From positions 1 to 64,000 of IMG/VR virus record IMGVR_UViG_3300010400_000004: a stretch of 64,000 nucleotides of DNA; one strand, 5' to 3'. Below the pieces are notes generated by a model. That model was not told the origin of the DNA and searched no databases. It saw only the letters and a list, made by a program, of their open reading frames with translations. Positions 33,846 through 41,877 of this stretch are shown piece by piece. Origin of the DNA: a virus. The position numbers were made by a program, and so were the translations under genes. Within the stretch, counting starts at the first letter, position 1; every line of letters begins with the position of its first letter.

Positions 33846-35660
33846 ATGTTTCTTTGCCCGGGTCAGCGCCACGTAGTAAATATTCGCTTCCTCGTCTGAC
33901 CGCCCAGGCTTGAAAGTCGCCTGGAGAAGAAATACTCGACTCCACTCTAAACCCTTGGCCTTGTGGACACTAGAGAGAACCACAGCGGGTTTCGCGGTCT
34001 TGCTGTCGGAGTCTTGGAAAAGGCTGTAAATTCTTGACTCGATGTCACTTACACTCGAAGCGTCTTGCGCCACTGCCGCGAGGGTTTCAACAGTATCGTT
34101 GACCTGGGCGATCTTCGCTTCCGCATTCTTGCCGACTGCCATCCGTTTGCGTTGCTTTGTCGCCCAAGAGTCGAGCTTACGGAAAAAGTCTGGAACCGAT
34201 TTCGCCCTGAGTTTCCTCACCGTGTTAACTAGTTGGGCACCAATGTCCCGGCCTTCAATTCTGGCGGAAACGCCGCGTTTCAGCAAATTCAAGCAGGTGG
34301 ACATTAAAGGCGCGTTTAAACGGCTGAGGATCGCGTCCCCGATAACCGCGTGTTCGACGGCGGAGACAACCTCGTCAACGATACCCTCCGGAGCACTCGG
34401 GGCAGCGTTGTAATCGGGCACGATTTCAGCCGCCAGAGCCACTACAGCCTTCGGGCAACGGTAAGTGGTGGTAAGAGACAACTTCGTTGCCGAAAGCCTC
34501 TCCTGCATCATCCTCATTCCATCCTGAGCCGCTCCACGAAACGCATAGATCGCTTGGCGGTCGTCGCCCACTACGCAAATCCGGCCTCCAGGCAAGCACG
34601 CCCGAATCGCCATTTCGAGCTGAGGGACATTCATGTCCTGGCATTCGTCAACCACGACCAGCGGGAACCTGGGGAAAACCCAATTCATCGCGACTGGCAA
34701 CCAGACCATATCGTTGAAGCTAATTCGGCCTTCAACATCTCGCTCTTTGGCCAGTTCCAGGGCGGTGAATGCGACCGAGGCGAGGCGAGCCACTGTCCAG
34801 CCGCCGTCTTCAGGGGCTTCACTGGCGGAGAAAATACCCTTGTCGTTCGCCAAGTCGATCAGAAGATCAATTGTGGGCGAAATCAGGGTATTCTTGGCGA
34901 AAGCCACAAGACGTTCAACGCAACCGGAGACTTCCTCCGGAATTCCAGGGCAGGCGGCTTCGATCCGGGCCGATTCAACCGATGAGTCGGGCTTTACACC
35001 CGGCCAAACGGTTTGAATGTAAGAAAACCCAAGAGAGTGTTCGGTCCGGATTTCAACTCGCTTGTCCTTGATTTTGCGCTCCGCTTCGATCTGGTTTTTC
35101 TTGTTGAAAACGAGATACAAGGCGGAGGACTCCAGGGCATGCTTGAAAGCTTCTTCGATGGTGGTCGTTTTGCCAGTCCCGGCACGAGCACCGACAACCG
35201 CATTGCCAGTGCCCGACGCAAACCAAGCGAAAATCGCCTTCTGCTCATCGGACCAAATTCGGGAGGGAGTAGAGGGAATCGAACCCTCTACGCCTGCGCT
35301 CAAACTATCAGTGCCAGTCGAGGCACCCGAGACGCTTGACGACTGCACAGGCACGGAACCATCCACTCCCACTGAACCGACAACCGATACGTTGGAGTTG
35401 TTTGTCTCCTGTGCGATAGAGTGAGTAGTCGCACTCGTATCGGTTGTCGAGCCAGTAGTATCTAACGGTTTCTCCCATAGCAGCACCGACCAGTCGCCGG
35501 TTTGCTTGTCCTTGTCGCAACTAACGCCCTCTGCTTTCAGAGCCGCTTTATTCGACCTCCAGGCAACCCAAAAAGCCGGTGTAGGATTCGCCTTGCGGAG
35601 ATTGCCAACCCTCGTGAGTTTCGGCTCGCTCCATTTCAGATTCAGTCCGTCGATCAACAT
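33828..35660 (-). CDS. UvrD/Rep-like SF1 DNA helicase
   Basis: 610 residues from ATG 35660. The N-terminal 70 residues are a separate small domain (KWSEPKLTRVGNLRKANP). A Ser/Thr/Gly-rich linker follows at about 70-135. The helicase core has Walker A GARAGTGKT near 155, DECQDM near 334, GDDRQAIYAFRGA, TTYRCP, and motif V/VI SSVHKAKGLEW and YVALTRAKK. This is an SF1A helicase for replication or repair. The linker DNA contains a tRNA T-arm-like sequence. A promoter-like pair lies only 6 nt from the start codon. Confidence 0.85.
   Translation of the reverse strand: MLIDGLNLKWSEPKLTRVGNLRKANPTPAFWVAWRSNKAALKAEGVSCDKDKQTGDWSVLLWEKPLDTTGSTTDTSATTHSIAQETNNSNVSVVGSVGVDGSVPVQSSSVSGASTGTDSLSAGVEGSIPSTPSRIWSDEQKAIFAWFASGTGNAVVGARAGTGKTTTIEEAFKHALESSALYLVFNKKNQIEAERKIKDKRVEIRTEHSLGFSYIQTVWPGVKPDSSVESARIEAACPGIPEEVSGCVERLVAFAKNTLISPTIDLLIDLANDKGIFSASEAPEDGGWTVARLASVAFTALELAKERDVEGRISFNDMVWLPVAMNWVFPRFPLVVVDECQDMNVPQLEMAIRACLPGGRICVVGDDRQAIYAFRGAAQDGMRMMQERLSATKLSLTTTYRCPKAVVALAAEIVPDYNAAPSAPEGIVDEVVSAVEHAVIGDAILSRLNAPLMSTCLNLLKRGVSARIEGRDIGAQLVNTVRKLRAKSVPDFFRKLDSWATKQRKRMAVGKNAEAKIAQVNDTVETLAAVAQDASSVSDIESRIYSLFQDSDSKTAKPAVVLSSVHKAKGLEWSRVFLLQATFKPGRSDEEANIYYVALTRAKKHLTFVG
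35272..35288 (-). other. tRNA T-arm-like sequence inside helicase linker
   Basis: On the minus strand the linker encodes GAGGG-TTCGATT-CCCTC, a perfect T-arm (5-bp stem, TTCGA-type loop), followed by TACTCCC, which would pair with GGGAGTG about 100 nt upstream. The encoded peptide GVEGSIPS is the typical translation of a tRNA 3' half. D and anticodon arms are not recognisable and the span (106 nt) is too long for a tRNA, so it is a remnant or a chance likeness. Confidence 0.4.
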
Positions 35661-35666
35661 GGCGCT

Positions 35667-35694
35667 AATATACACGAGACTGAATCACGTTCAA
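35667..35694 (-). promoter_or_regulatory. Leaderless-type promoter of the helicase gene
   Basis: Minus strand: TTGAAC (35694-35689), 16 nt, TATATT (35672-35667), then only 6 nt to ATG 35660. Transcription would begin at or next to the start codon, leaving no room for a ribosome binding site. It lies just downstream of a terminator, so the helicase has its own transcript. Confidence 0.6.
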
Positions 35695-35705
35695 CAACTA
35701 TTTTG

Positions 35706-35740
35706 AAAAAAGTTAGCCGATCGCATCCCGACCGGCTAAC
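35706..35740 (-). terminator. Rho-independent terminator
   Basis: Minus strand: GTTAGCCG, a 13-nt loop, CGGCTAAC and then TTTTTT. An 8-bp perfect stem followed by six T residues is a textbook intrinsic terminator. It ends the transcript of the gene at 35769-36626, 29 nt after its stop, and insulates the helicase promoter. Confidence 0.85.
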
Positions 35741-35768
35741 CACTTGAACCCGAGCAGCTTAAGACAAA

Positions 35769-36626
35769 TTAAGCAGATACCGGCTGCACGATATTCCGAA
35801 TGAATTCCAGCACTTCCGGCGACGTAGGCCGAAGCGGTGTAGCGACAGGAACCGGTGCCGTAAAAGCGCCATCCGGCAACTTGAATTGCTTCGGCTTCGT
35901 CGTCAGTCCGAAGGCATGCGTGTAATATCCGCCGCGCAGCAATCCCATCAGCCGGTGATAGTTGAAAACGCCCTTGACAGCCTCAGTGTATGCCGATCCC
36001 TTGCAAGACCAGAATCCGATGGTGAATTGTTTGTCTCCGACAGGGAAACCGAAAACCGCTCCGCCGTCGTTGACATGCGCGGGCTTTTCGATTGCCACGA
36101 GAAGTTCAACGAGAGGCTCGAATCGACGCATGCCTTCGCCCTTCTTCAGATTCCACTCTTTGTAATCGAGTGTGCCGCCAGCGGCACGAACCTCTGCTTC
36201 GCTATCCACAATTTCACCGCCCATGCCACCCTTGATTTTCTCGGAAAAACGTTCGCTCACGATGCCGAGAACGTAAATCACGACTGGCGGCAGAGCCGCT
36301 TTCTTGATGACGCCTTGCGCTTGATCGATCTCGGGCGGAGTGTAGAGAATCGTTTCCTTGCCGAAAACAATTGCGCCAGCGGGAAAAGATTTTCCAAGTT
36401 CGCCAACTGAATACACGATATTCAATCGCGGGAGCGTAACGTCCTTGAACCCTGGCAGACGATCTCCGAGCCGGAACGCATTCGCGCCCTGAGTGGCCGG
36501 GACAGAGTGAGTGGTTGTGGTTTCGACTTTCACGTCAGCGACGGGAGTGTTGACCACTTGCTTTGTTTCCTCTACCACCGGTGCCGGTGCAGAGCCGTTA
36601 TCATTTCCGAATTTTACTTCAGGCAT
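35769..36626 (-). CDS. Possible ssDNA-binding protein
   Basis: 285 residues. The N-terminal 45 residues are Val/Thr/Pro-rich and disordered. A beta-rich core follows (DVTLPRLNIVYSVGEL, AGAIVFGKETILYTPPE, VVIYVLGIVSERF, FTIGFWSCKGSAY) and then a Pro-rich end. The pattern of an N-terminal IPRL-type strand and an effector-like core resembles phage proteins annotated as ssDNA-binding or recombination-associated. The next genes upstream form a recombination-type cluster. The call is tentative. It has its own long structured leader and its own terminator. Confidence 0.4.
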   Translation of the reverse strand: MPEVKFGNDNGSAPAPVVEETKQVVNTPVADVKVETTTTHSVPATQGANAFRLGDRLPGFKDVTLPRLNIVYSVGELGKSFPAGAIVFGKETILYTPPEIDQAQGVIKKAALPPVVIYVLGIVSERFSEKIKGGMGGEIVDSEAEVRAAGGTLDYKEWNLKKGEGMRRFEPLVELLVAIEKPAHVNDGGAVFGFPVGDKQFTIGFWSCKGSAYTEAVKGVFNYHRLMGLLRGGYYTHAFGLTTKPKQFKLPDGAFTAPVPVATPLRPTSPEVLEFIRNIVQPVSA

Positions 36627-36670
36627 TTTAGTTTTGTGTTAGTTGTTTGACCGACATTTTCAAATAGTTT

Positions 36671-36698
36671 CGGGGAGCCGGTTTCAGCCGAGTCCCCG
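36671..36698 (-). promoter_or_regulatory. Hairpin in the leader of 35769-36626
   Basis: Minus strand CGGGGA ... TCCCCG, enclosing CGG-CTGAAA-CCG. It lies between the structured RNA at 36784-36878 and the start codon, where an expression platform would be expected. No T-run follows, so it is not an intrinsic terminator. A regulatory role is inferred. Confidence 0.35.
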
Positions 36699-36783
36699 GC
36701 GACTGTTACGCCGCTTGCCTTACAGGGCATTCGGGTTTTAGCTCAACCGACTGTAATCGATGAAGCGTTGTCCCCAAATTGGC

Positions 36784-36878
36784 GACAGACGGGGCGTATC
36801 GGGTTTGCGCCAGCGGTTTGTCCCGAACCACCGCTACCAGAGGAAGCTATCCTCGATTGGTCTTTCCTTCCGTCTGTC
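36784..36878 (-). ncRNA. Structured RNA candidate: closing stem, three hairpins, kissing loops
   Basis: Minus strand, 95 nt. P1: GACAGACGG (36878-36870) with CCGTCTGTC (36792-36784), 9 bp. P2: GAGGA-TAGCT-TCCTC. P3: AGCGGT, 12-nt loop, ACCGCT. P4: GGCG, 11-nt loop, CGCC. P3, P4 and the 3' side of P1 follow one another without spacers, so they could stack. Loop 3 contains TCGGG and loop 4 contains CCCGA, a 5-bp loop-loop pairing. The element overlaps the stop of the upstream gene and lies about 158 nt before the next start, as a riboswitch-like or cis-acting leader would. No known class is recognised. The whole gap 36627-36876 has no gene. Confidence 0.55.
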
Positions 36879-37932
36879 ATAAATTGTTCGCTTGATTCTG
36901 GATATAAGCCACGAGTCTTTCTGTGTTACAAATAATGTCCAAGAAAAACTCTGCGCCACGTTTCGTCTTCAGTTCCGGCCTGGGCAAGTCCCAAATAGAC
37001 GCTGCGAAGGCGAGTAATTTTTCCCGATCCGGCGCAAGCATCGCGGCCAATTCGATCGCTTTTCGTTCCGCGATTACCTTTTCCTCTTCGGCCCTTTTCG
37101 CAGCCATTTCTGCCTCTGCCTTCGCCCGGGCTTCGCGTTCGGCCTTCAAAACCAACTCTGCCGCTTCTCGTTGTTTGCGGGCCTCCATTTCCACCTTTGC
37201 GAGTGCGGCGAGTTTTTCCGCCTTGAGACGATTCGCTTCTGCGTCCGCCTTCGCTTGAGCAGTTTTCAAATTGTCAGCGATTTGTTTTTCAAGTCGAATT
37301 CTTTCAACTTGAGCTGCACGAACTGCTGCTTCTTGTTCGATAGCGAGTTTTCTCAGCCGTTCATTTTCGAGACGCTGGGCTTCAAGTCGCTCCGCTTCTA
37401 TCCGCTTCGCGGTTTCAATCGCTTCACGTTCCGCTTTTTCCCGTTCGAGTTTCGCGGTGTGCGCGGCAATCGAATCGCGAAGAAGGGCCGAATAATTTTC
37501 CTCAGTCAAATCTGCAAGGTCGATGACGACCGGAGCGGAGAGATACGGACTCAATTCAGCGGTTCGCGATTCTCGGACCCCGGTTCGAATTCGCTCAGTT
37601 TCCCGCTCCGCAAAAGTTTCCTGCAACAGCAAACGTTCTTCAAGAGGTTCGAGGATTTTCAGCAGTTCATTCTTTCCGCCGTCAATCTTCCGACTTTCCT
37701 CAAGAACGCTTTCCTTCAGCTCTCGGTGTTTGTGGACGATCGCAATCCGGAGGTTTTTGATCGTAAGACGAGTTGCCCGGGCCAGTTTCATTTCTGCCAC
37801 CTGGGAAACATCAGTCACCGTCAACGTCTCCGCCGTGGTCTTCAGTTTCTCCGCCTGGGATTTAAAGTCGTCCCACACCACGAGCTGCTTCATCCGGGCT
37901 TCCGGCAATGAATCTACAATTTCAATTTCCAT
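36877..37932 (-). CDS. Long coiled-coil protein of recombination cluster
   Basis: 351 residues. Residues 1-160 are a helical domain (WDDFKSQAEKLKTTAET, NLRIAIVHKHRELKESVLEE). Residues 170-300 are an unbroken Glu/Ala/Arg/Lys coiled coil (KAEREAIETAKRIEAERLEA). The end (IWDLPRPELKT, LVAYIQNQANNL) is a small folded tip. This layout is common for phage proteins encoded next to exonuclease/annealing genes, as it is here beside the PD-(D/E)XK nuclease. Exact role unknown. Confidence 0.6.
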   Translation of the reverse strand: MEIEIVDSLPEARMKQLVVWDDFKSQAEKLKTTAETLTVTDVSQVAEMKLARATRLTIKNLRIAIVHKHRELKESVLEESRKIDGGKNELLKILEPLEERLLLQETFAERETERIRTGVRESRTAELSPYLSAPVVIDLADLTEENYSALLRDSIAAHTAKLEREKAEREAIETAKRIEAERLEAQRLENERLRKLAIEQEAAVRAAQVERIRLEKQIADNLKTAQAKADAEANRLKAEKLAALAKVEMEARKQREAAELVLKAEREARAKAEAEMAAKRAEEEKVIAERKAIELAAMLAPDREKLLAFAASIWDLPRPELKTKRGAEFFLDIICNTERLVAYIQNQANNL

Positions 37933-37936
37933 ATTT

Positions 37937-39055
37937 TTAGTCTTCTTTGTTCACCGCTTGCAAAAATACTGCTTCGCGTCCTCTTTCTACCACTTCCGCC
38001 TGTTCGATCACAACTTTAAAATCTTGGATCGCTTTTTTCTTGCTGCCTCGTGGTTGTTTGAATCCGATTGCGTCTTCGACTGCGCCGAGACCGACTTCGA
38101 GCGTCTGATTAAATTCCTCTTCCGTCAGATAATGCATCGCGTATTTTTTGAATTCAGGAAGGTTCGTCACTTTCCGACTGCCAGCCCGAGATTTCAATTG
38201 ATAACCGTCAGGAAGCGGAGCGCCACGTAGCACTCGATCGCACGTAACCTTACGAAAAGCTTCAGACCATACCTTCATTACCTGGGCGAGCTGCATTCCG
38301 AGGGAGGTGTTTGCGGGGTCTTGAATCATTGACGGCGTGACACTCTCAGGAATTTTCAGTGGGGAAAATTTATGTCCAATCTTTACAGCAAATTCCGTTA
38401 CCTTCGGACAGACCCCGACGTGCTTACAGAACAGACAATTCGGAATAGTCGGATTTGCAGAAGAAAAGTCGGCTTTTCCCCGCGCCTCCCTCGCCCGAGC
38501 GACCACCACTGTAACTCGAAGTAGGAGCGCCGGGATTTCTTCCCGTTTAAAGACATGCTCCGACACAACATCGATCGCTGGCTGTTTGAAGAAGAATCGT
38601 ATTGCTTCCAGTTTAGGAAACGCTTTAAAAAGTCCCAGGACATACGCAATTGCTTGAAGATTGTTTTCTGTTTTCTCGACCGCCCAAAGGCCCGACTTCC
38701 AGTCGAAGGCTTCGCAATAAGTTCCGGACCGATCAATGAAAGCACAGTCAAAATATCCAGCAGTTGTTTCGTTATCATCCACCGGAAGATATGTCTCTGA
38801 AATTTCAGTGAGCGGGCCTTTTAACTCCGAAACACATTGTTTTCTTTTTTCGTAAAAATCCAGGCAATCCGCCGCAATTTCAGCATCGTCGTCGCTGAGG
38901 GAATTATCATCTGTTCGATCTTCAATCGCTTTGTGGATTTTGGTGCCGACTTCAGCTCTAATATGAGTCTCTGAATTGCCCTGCCAGTGAGGGCAAGACT
39001 CTAGGGCTTGGAGAGTGCTTGGGGAATATTCGTGATGCTTGCGTTCTTCGCTCAT
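37937..39055 (-). CDS. PD-(D/E)XK exonuclease, Cas4/AddB-like with Cys cluster
   Basis: 372 residues. The opening YSPSTLQALESCPHW is typical of the family. Catalytic residues are Asp103 (GYFDCAFID) and Asp118/Lys120 (AFDWKSG), with NNLQAIAY as the QxxxY-type motif. Cys21 together with Cys207, Cys210 and Cys216 (CLFCKHVGVC) gives the four-Cys pattern that holds a 4Fe-4S cluster in Cas4 and AddB. It probably processes DNA ends for recombination with the coiled-coil and ssDNA-binding partners downstream. Confidence 0.75.
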   Translation of the reverse strand: MSEERKHHEYSPSTLQALESCPHWQGNSETHIRAEVGTKIHKAIEDRTDDNSLSDDDAEIAADCLDFYEKRKQCVSELKGPLTEISETYLPVDDNETTAGYFDCAFIDRSGTYCEAFDWKSGLWAVEKTENNLQAIAYVLGLFKAFPKLEAIRFFFKQPAIDVVSEHVFKREEIPALLLRVTVVVARAREARGKADFSSANPTIPNCLFCKHVGVCPKVTEFAVKIGHKFSPLKIPESVTPSMIQDPANTSLGMQLAQVMKVWSEAFRKVTCDRVLRGAPLPDGYQLKSRAGSRKVTNLPEFKKYAMHYLTEEEFNQTLEVGLGAVEDAIGFKQPRGSKKKAIQDFKVVIEQAEVVERGREAVFLQAVNKED

Positions 39056-39534
39056 TGAAAATTAAGTCTCGCGAATTTTCCGAACTGAGATTTAGCTGCA
39101 CGATCATAAGCCTTAGCTGCATCTTGTTCATTCGCGAACGAACCAAGATGTTGTTTTTTGTTGTCGATTGAGATTTGGGCCGTCCATGATTTATGGTTAC
39201 AAGCCAAGGACACTCCCCGAAATTTAGAATGCTTGTTGTCCGGAAGCTTAATCCGGTTAGCGTGGTTCTGACTCCGAGTTGCAGGTCGGAGGTTCCGAAT
39301 CAAATTATTGAGGGAGTTTCCGTCTTCGTGTTCTCCGTCGAGCGGCTGACCCCGCAACTTGAGAATCTCCCGGTGGAGAAGGATGGTTTTCTTTTTTCCA
39401 TTTCGGATTACGTCTCGGGCAGCGTAAAATTTACCACCGCCATTGCTGAGAGAATACCAGTTATATTTTACTGCCCAGGCGAAGGTTTTTGGATCGACTT
39501 CTGTTGAAAGCCCCCGTGTAAGGAAAATTTTCAT
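39052..39534 (-). CDS. HNH-AP2 homing endonuclease
   Basis: 160 residues. Lead-in TFAWAVKYNWYSLSNG, first His strand ILLHREILKL, then GEHEDGNSLNNLIRNLRPAT as the HNH core with Glu in place of the usual Asp before His. The C-terminal AP2 domain is KFRGVSLACNHKSWTAQI, HLGSFANEQDAAKAYD, FGKFARLNF. It overlaps both neighbours by 4 nt. It is homologous in layout to the nuclease at 29019-29498 but clearly diverged. Confidence 0.88.
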   Translation of the reverse strand: MKIFLTRGLSTEVDPKTFAWAVKYNWYSLSNGGGKFYAARDVIRNGKKKTILLHREILKLRGQPLDGEHEDGNSLNNLIRNLRPATRSQNHANRIKLPDNKHSKFRGVSLACNHKSWTAQISIDNKKQHLGSFANEQDAAKAYDRAAKSQFGKFARLNFQ

Positions 39535-39725
39535 AACTCATAACCTGTCAGTTCTTTCAATCTCTTCGCCACTTTCCACAAGGCGATTGCTTCGATTTGC
39601 CTGAGTCGAGTTGTGGAAATGCCGAATTGCGCGGCGACTTCTACCGGCGATTTGAGGGGCGTCAGTTTGTTTGCGATTGCCGCGCCGATCCTCAGCCGCT
39701 CTTTGTTTTCGGGAGAGAGTGTCAT
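39531..39725 (-). CDS. Small helix-turn-helix protein, sigma region 4-like
   Basis: 64 residues. SPVEVAAQFGISTTRLRQIE followed by AIALWKVAKRLKEL resembles the promoter-recognition helix of sigma region 4 (G.S..R.RQIE..AL.K). With no region 2 it cannot be a full sigma factor. It may bind DNA or modify RNA polymerase. It lies in a run of very small genes. Confidence 0.6.
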   Translation of the reverse strand: MTLSPENKERLRIGAAIANKLTPLKSPVEVAAQFGISTTRLRQIEAIALWKVAKRLKELTGYEL

Positions 39726-39726
39726 A

Positions 39727-39828
39727 TCAAAAGCCTCGAAAATTTTTGATGAAAACCCACCAGAGAAAAATCACGGTGGCGATTACGCCGAGTATTACCC
39801 CGGCCAGGATTAACAAGAGAGTTGTCAT
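39727..39828 (-). CDS. 33-residue single-pass membrane protein
   Basis: From an ATG overlapping the upstream stop (ATGA). The product is MTTLLLILAGVILGVIATV followed by FLWWVFIKNFRGF, a membrane segment with a short basic tail. It ends 1 nt before the next start. Coupling on both sides supports expression. Function unknown. Confidence 0.5.
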   Translation of the reverse strand: MTTLLLILAGVILGVIATVIFLWWVFIKNFRGF

Positions 39829-39986
39829 TTAGCACCTGCCTTGAACCGGCGATATTCCGGCTTGTCAGATCGAAGATTTTCGTGCCGGGTGATGCTGAAT
39901 TTCTTGCCGTCCGCATCGACGTTGTGATAGACAACCATTTGGACGTTCTTGCGTTCGGAGGTGGAGACTACTGTTCTGGCTTTCAT
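39825..39986 (-). CDS. 53-residue basic protein
   Basis: ATG 39986 opens a frame whose stop overlaps the next start (ATGA). Sequence includes VQMVVYHNVDADGKKFSI and HENLRSDKPEYRRF. It looks like a small beta-hairpin protein with a basic tail. No family recognised. Confidence 0.5.
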   Translation of the reverse strand: MKARTVVSTSERKNVQMVVYHNVDADGKKFSITRHENLRSDKPEYRRFKAGAK

Positions 39987-40033
39987 GTTTCACTTTCTGC
40001 TGGCGCTTTATTGCTCCAGCTACCGAGTTTTGT

Positions 40034-40225
40034 TTAGTGTTTCCGCATTACCGCTTTCTTCAAATTCTCTTTGCCTTTGTTGTGGGTTGGAACCCAGCCA
40101 TGATCGACGGCATTTAAAAGCCGCTTCTGTGCTTCGGCGTTTTTCTTCGTCATGTTCCGGCCCTTCACGCCGCCCGGTGTCGAGTTGGTGTAGCCGCCTT
40201 TGGTTTTGCGAGTGGTCACTGGCAT
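40034..40225 (-). CDS. Small basic conserved-type phage protein
   Basis: 63 residues: TRKTKGGYTNSTPGGVKGRN, then KKNAEAQKRLLNAVDHGW. The GYxxxTPGGVK and RLLNAVxHGW blocks are a combination seen in many small phage proteins of unknown role. Possibly nucleic-acid binding because of its charge. Confidence 0.55.
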   Translation of the reverse strand: MPVTTRKTKGGYTNSTPGGVKGRNMTKKNAEAQKRLLNAVDHGWVPTHNKGKENLKKAVMRKH

Positions 40226-40237
40226 ATTTGAACTGTG

Positions 40238-40420
40238 TCAGAGTTTTGGTTTTTTCGCAACCTTTAATTTCCAACCATACGGGATTTCTTTTTGTTTCGC
40301 GGGTCGGGTCCGGATGGGATAAATCATCTGAAGCATTGCACAACCGCCTTCTAAAATTTCAACGACCACGAAAATTTGTCTAAGCGGAGTTTCCCACCGA
40401 TCGTTAAGTTTCCAGTTCAT
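40238..40420 (-). CDS. 60-residue hypothetical protein
   Basis: Sequence opens MNWKLNDRWETPLRQIFVVV, then GCAMLQMIYPIRTRPAKQ and a basic end. It looks like a small beta-barrel or SH3-like piece. It overlaps the upstream helicase gene by 4 nt. Function unknown. Confidence 0.5.
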   Translation of the reverse strand: MNWKLNDRWETPLRQIFVVVEILEGGCAMLQMIYPIRTRPAKQKEIPYGWKLKVAKKPKL

Positions 40421-41877
40421 TTTTTGAGTTTTAGATTTTCGGGTTGCAGATCGCCGTCGTTAAGAGCCGAAAGATTATCCAGTTTGCTCCGCAACGCACT
40501 ATACATTTTCATCTCCACCGTGCCAGCAGCGAACAACACCCGGTAATGCGATTTCGACTTTCCGCCGTCGCGAGGGAACCTGCCGACGAGCTGTTTAAAC
40601 GTCGTTGCGCTCCACGGCGGCGACACGAGGCCGAACCGTGGGAAATTGCCGTCTAAGTCTTGGAGTCCGATGTTGACGCTTCCGACTTCTGAGTTGAGAA
40701 CTAAGCATTTCAGATCATTGTTTTGATATTCAGCAATAATTTCATCGCGCTTTTTACCCGTAACGGTGCCGTCGATAAAAGGGCAATGAAGCAATGCGGA
40801 GATTCGTTCCAAAGAGTCTCGAAAGTTACAGAAAATTCCGACGCTGAAACCTTGCTCCATTCGGTCTCTAGCTCGCTCAACAAAGAGCGGAACTTTAAGG
40901 AGTTCGATTGCCTGTCTTGCGCGGAGGATTTTCGTAAGTTCGTGCTCGCCTTCGATTTCTTTGTAGAGTTCTTCGATTTCTTTTTCATAATCTGTGTTGA
41001 GTAGCTCCGCCTGGATGTCCACCTCGGGAAAATTCGGCACTTCATCCGTCGTTATCCGAATGCCGCGACTCGGAAAAATTTGCTGGCGAATAGTGTCCAT
41101 CGTCTGACGCTGCTTTTCCGCGCTGACCCACCATTTCCACGAAGAAAATTGTCTGTCGAATTTCGCGCCGTGACTAGCGAGCCAACCTGAGAAAACCTTT
41201 TTGACGTGTCCCTTGCTCTCCAGCAGACCGCGCATGTCGAGCGCGTGAAGGTCCAGGCTGAAGCCGATTGCCTTGAGTTGAAGTATCGTTTGAGCTGGAG
41301 TGGCCGAGAGCATGAGGTGTCGGATGCGTTGTCGCTTTGCGGCTATAAGCAGCTCCGAGTTGAGCGAGTCGAGTCCGCCGCATTTGTGACATTCGTCGAA
41401 GATGATAAATTTAACAGCGGCGTTGAACCTGAAGTCGCCTGGATTGATCCGTTTGGTTCGAAGGTCAACGCAGTGTATCCCTTCGGCGTTTGCAACGCAA
41501 GGTGATGACAAATCTTCGACCGACGAATATTTCCTCTGACAGCATTCACAAACGAATATAACGGGTCTCCCGGCGTCGAGCGCAACCTGATTTGCCCAAG
41601 AACCGTATAAAGTGTGTCCAAGTCTAAGCTTTTCATAATTTACGATGCTGAGTTTTTCGTTGAAGTGTTCGCAGACTCGCTGCCATCCACTGACGGCGAT
41701 TTTCGGCACGACCGCCAGAGTAGGTAGATTGATCGCTTGTGCAATGGCAACGGCAACAAAAGTCTTACCTGTGCCTGTATCGCTTCCATCGATAGCGGAT
41801 ATATTTTGCTGTAGTATCTCATAAAGCCGGTTCGCCGGTTGCAGTTGCCAGGGCTTGAGTTTGTCAGTAGTTATCAC
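40417..41877 (-). CDS. SF2 DNA helicase (DExH type)
   Basis: 486 residues. Motif I SDTGTGKTFVAVA near 32-44, motif Ia AVVPKIAVSGWQR, motif II FDECHKC near 159 (DECH), motif III LSATPAQ, and C-terminal motifs with VGIFCNFRDSLERI, LVLNSEVGSVNIGLQDL and KQLVGRFPRDGG. A four-Cys insertion (CECCQRK ... CVANAEGIHC) lies between Ia and II. It resembles phage UvsW/SNF2-like helicases that remodel branched DNA. Confidence 0.8.
   Translation of the reverse strand: MITTDKLKPWQLQPANRLYEILQQNISAIDGSDTGTGKTFVAVAIAQAINLPTLAVVPKIAVSGWQRVCEHFNEKLSIVNYEKLRLGHTLYGSWANQVALDAGRPVIFVCECCQRKYSSVEDLSSPCVANAEGIHCVDLRTKRINPGDFRFNAAVKFIIFDECHKCGGLDSLNSELLIAAKRQRIRHLMLSATPAQTILQLKAIGFSLDLHALDMRGLLESKGHVKKVFSGWLASHGAKFDRQFSSWKWWVSAEKQRQTMDTIRQQIFPSRGIRITTDEVPNFPEVDIQAELLNTDYEKEIEELYKEIEGEHELTKILRARQAIELLKVPLFVERARDRMEQGFSVGIFCNFRDSLERISALLHCPFIDGTVTGKKRDEIIAEYQNNDLKCLVLNSEVGSVNIGLQDLDGNFPRFGLVSPPWSATTFKQLVGRFPRDGGKSKSHYRVLFAAGTVEMKMYSALRSKLDNLSALNDGDLQPENLKLKK

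Noticed and set aside
34350-34985. 211-codon plus-strand frame opposite the UvrD-like helicase
   Set aside because: It lies wholly antisense to helicase motifs and has no domain pattern or ribosome site.
35267-35372. Complete tRNA gene in the helicase linker
   Set aside because: Only the T-arm and an acceptor-like pairing are present. The span is too long and no D or anticodon arm can be drawn.
36706-36792. Intrinsic terminator after the coiled-coil gene
   Set aside because: The stems are not followed by a T-run on the minus strand. The structure is better explained as a leader RNA.
37171-38230. Long plus-strand frames opposite the coiled-coil and exonuclease genes
   Set aside because: They are antisense shadows. 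The minus-strand products have clear coiled-coil and PD-(D/E)XK features; the plus frames have no motif and run against the operon.
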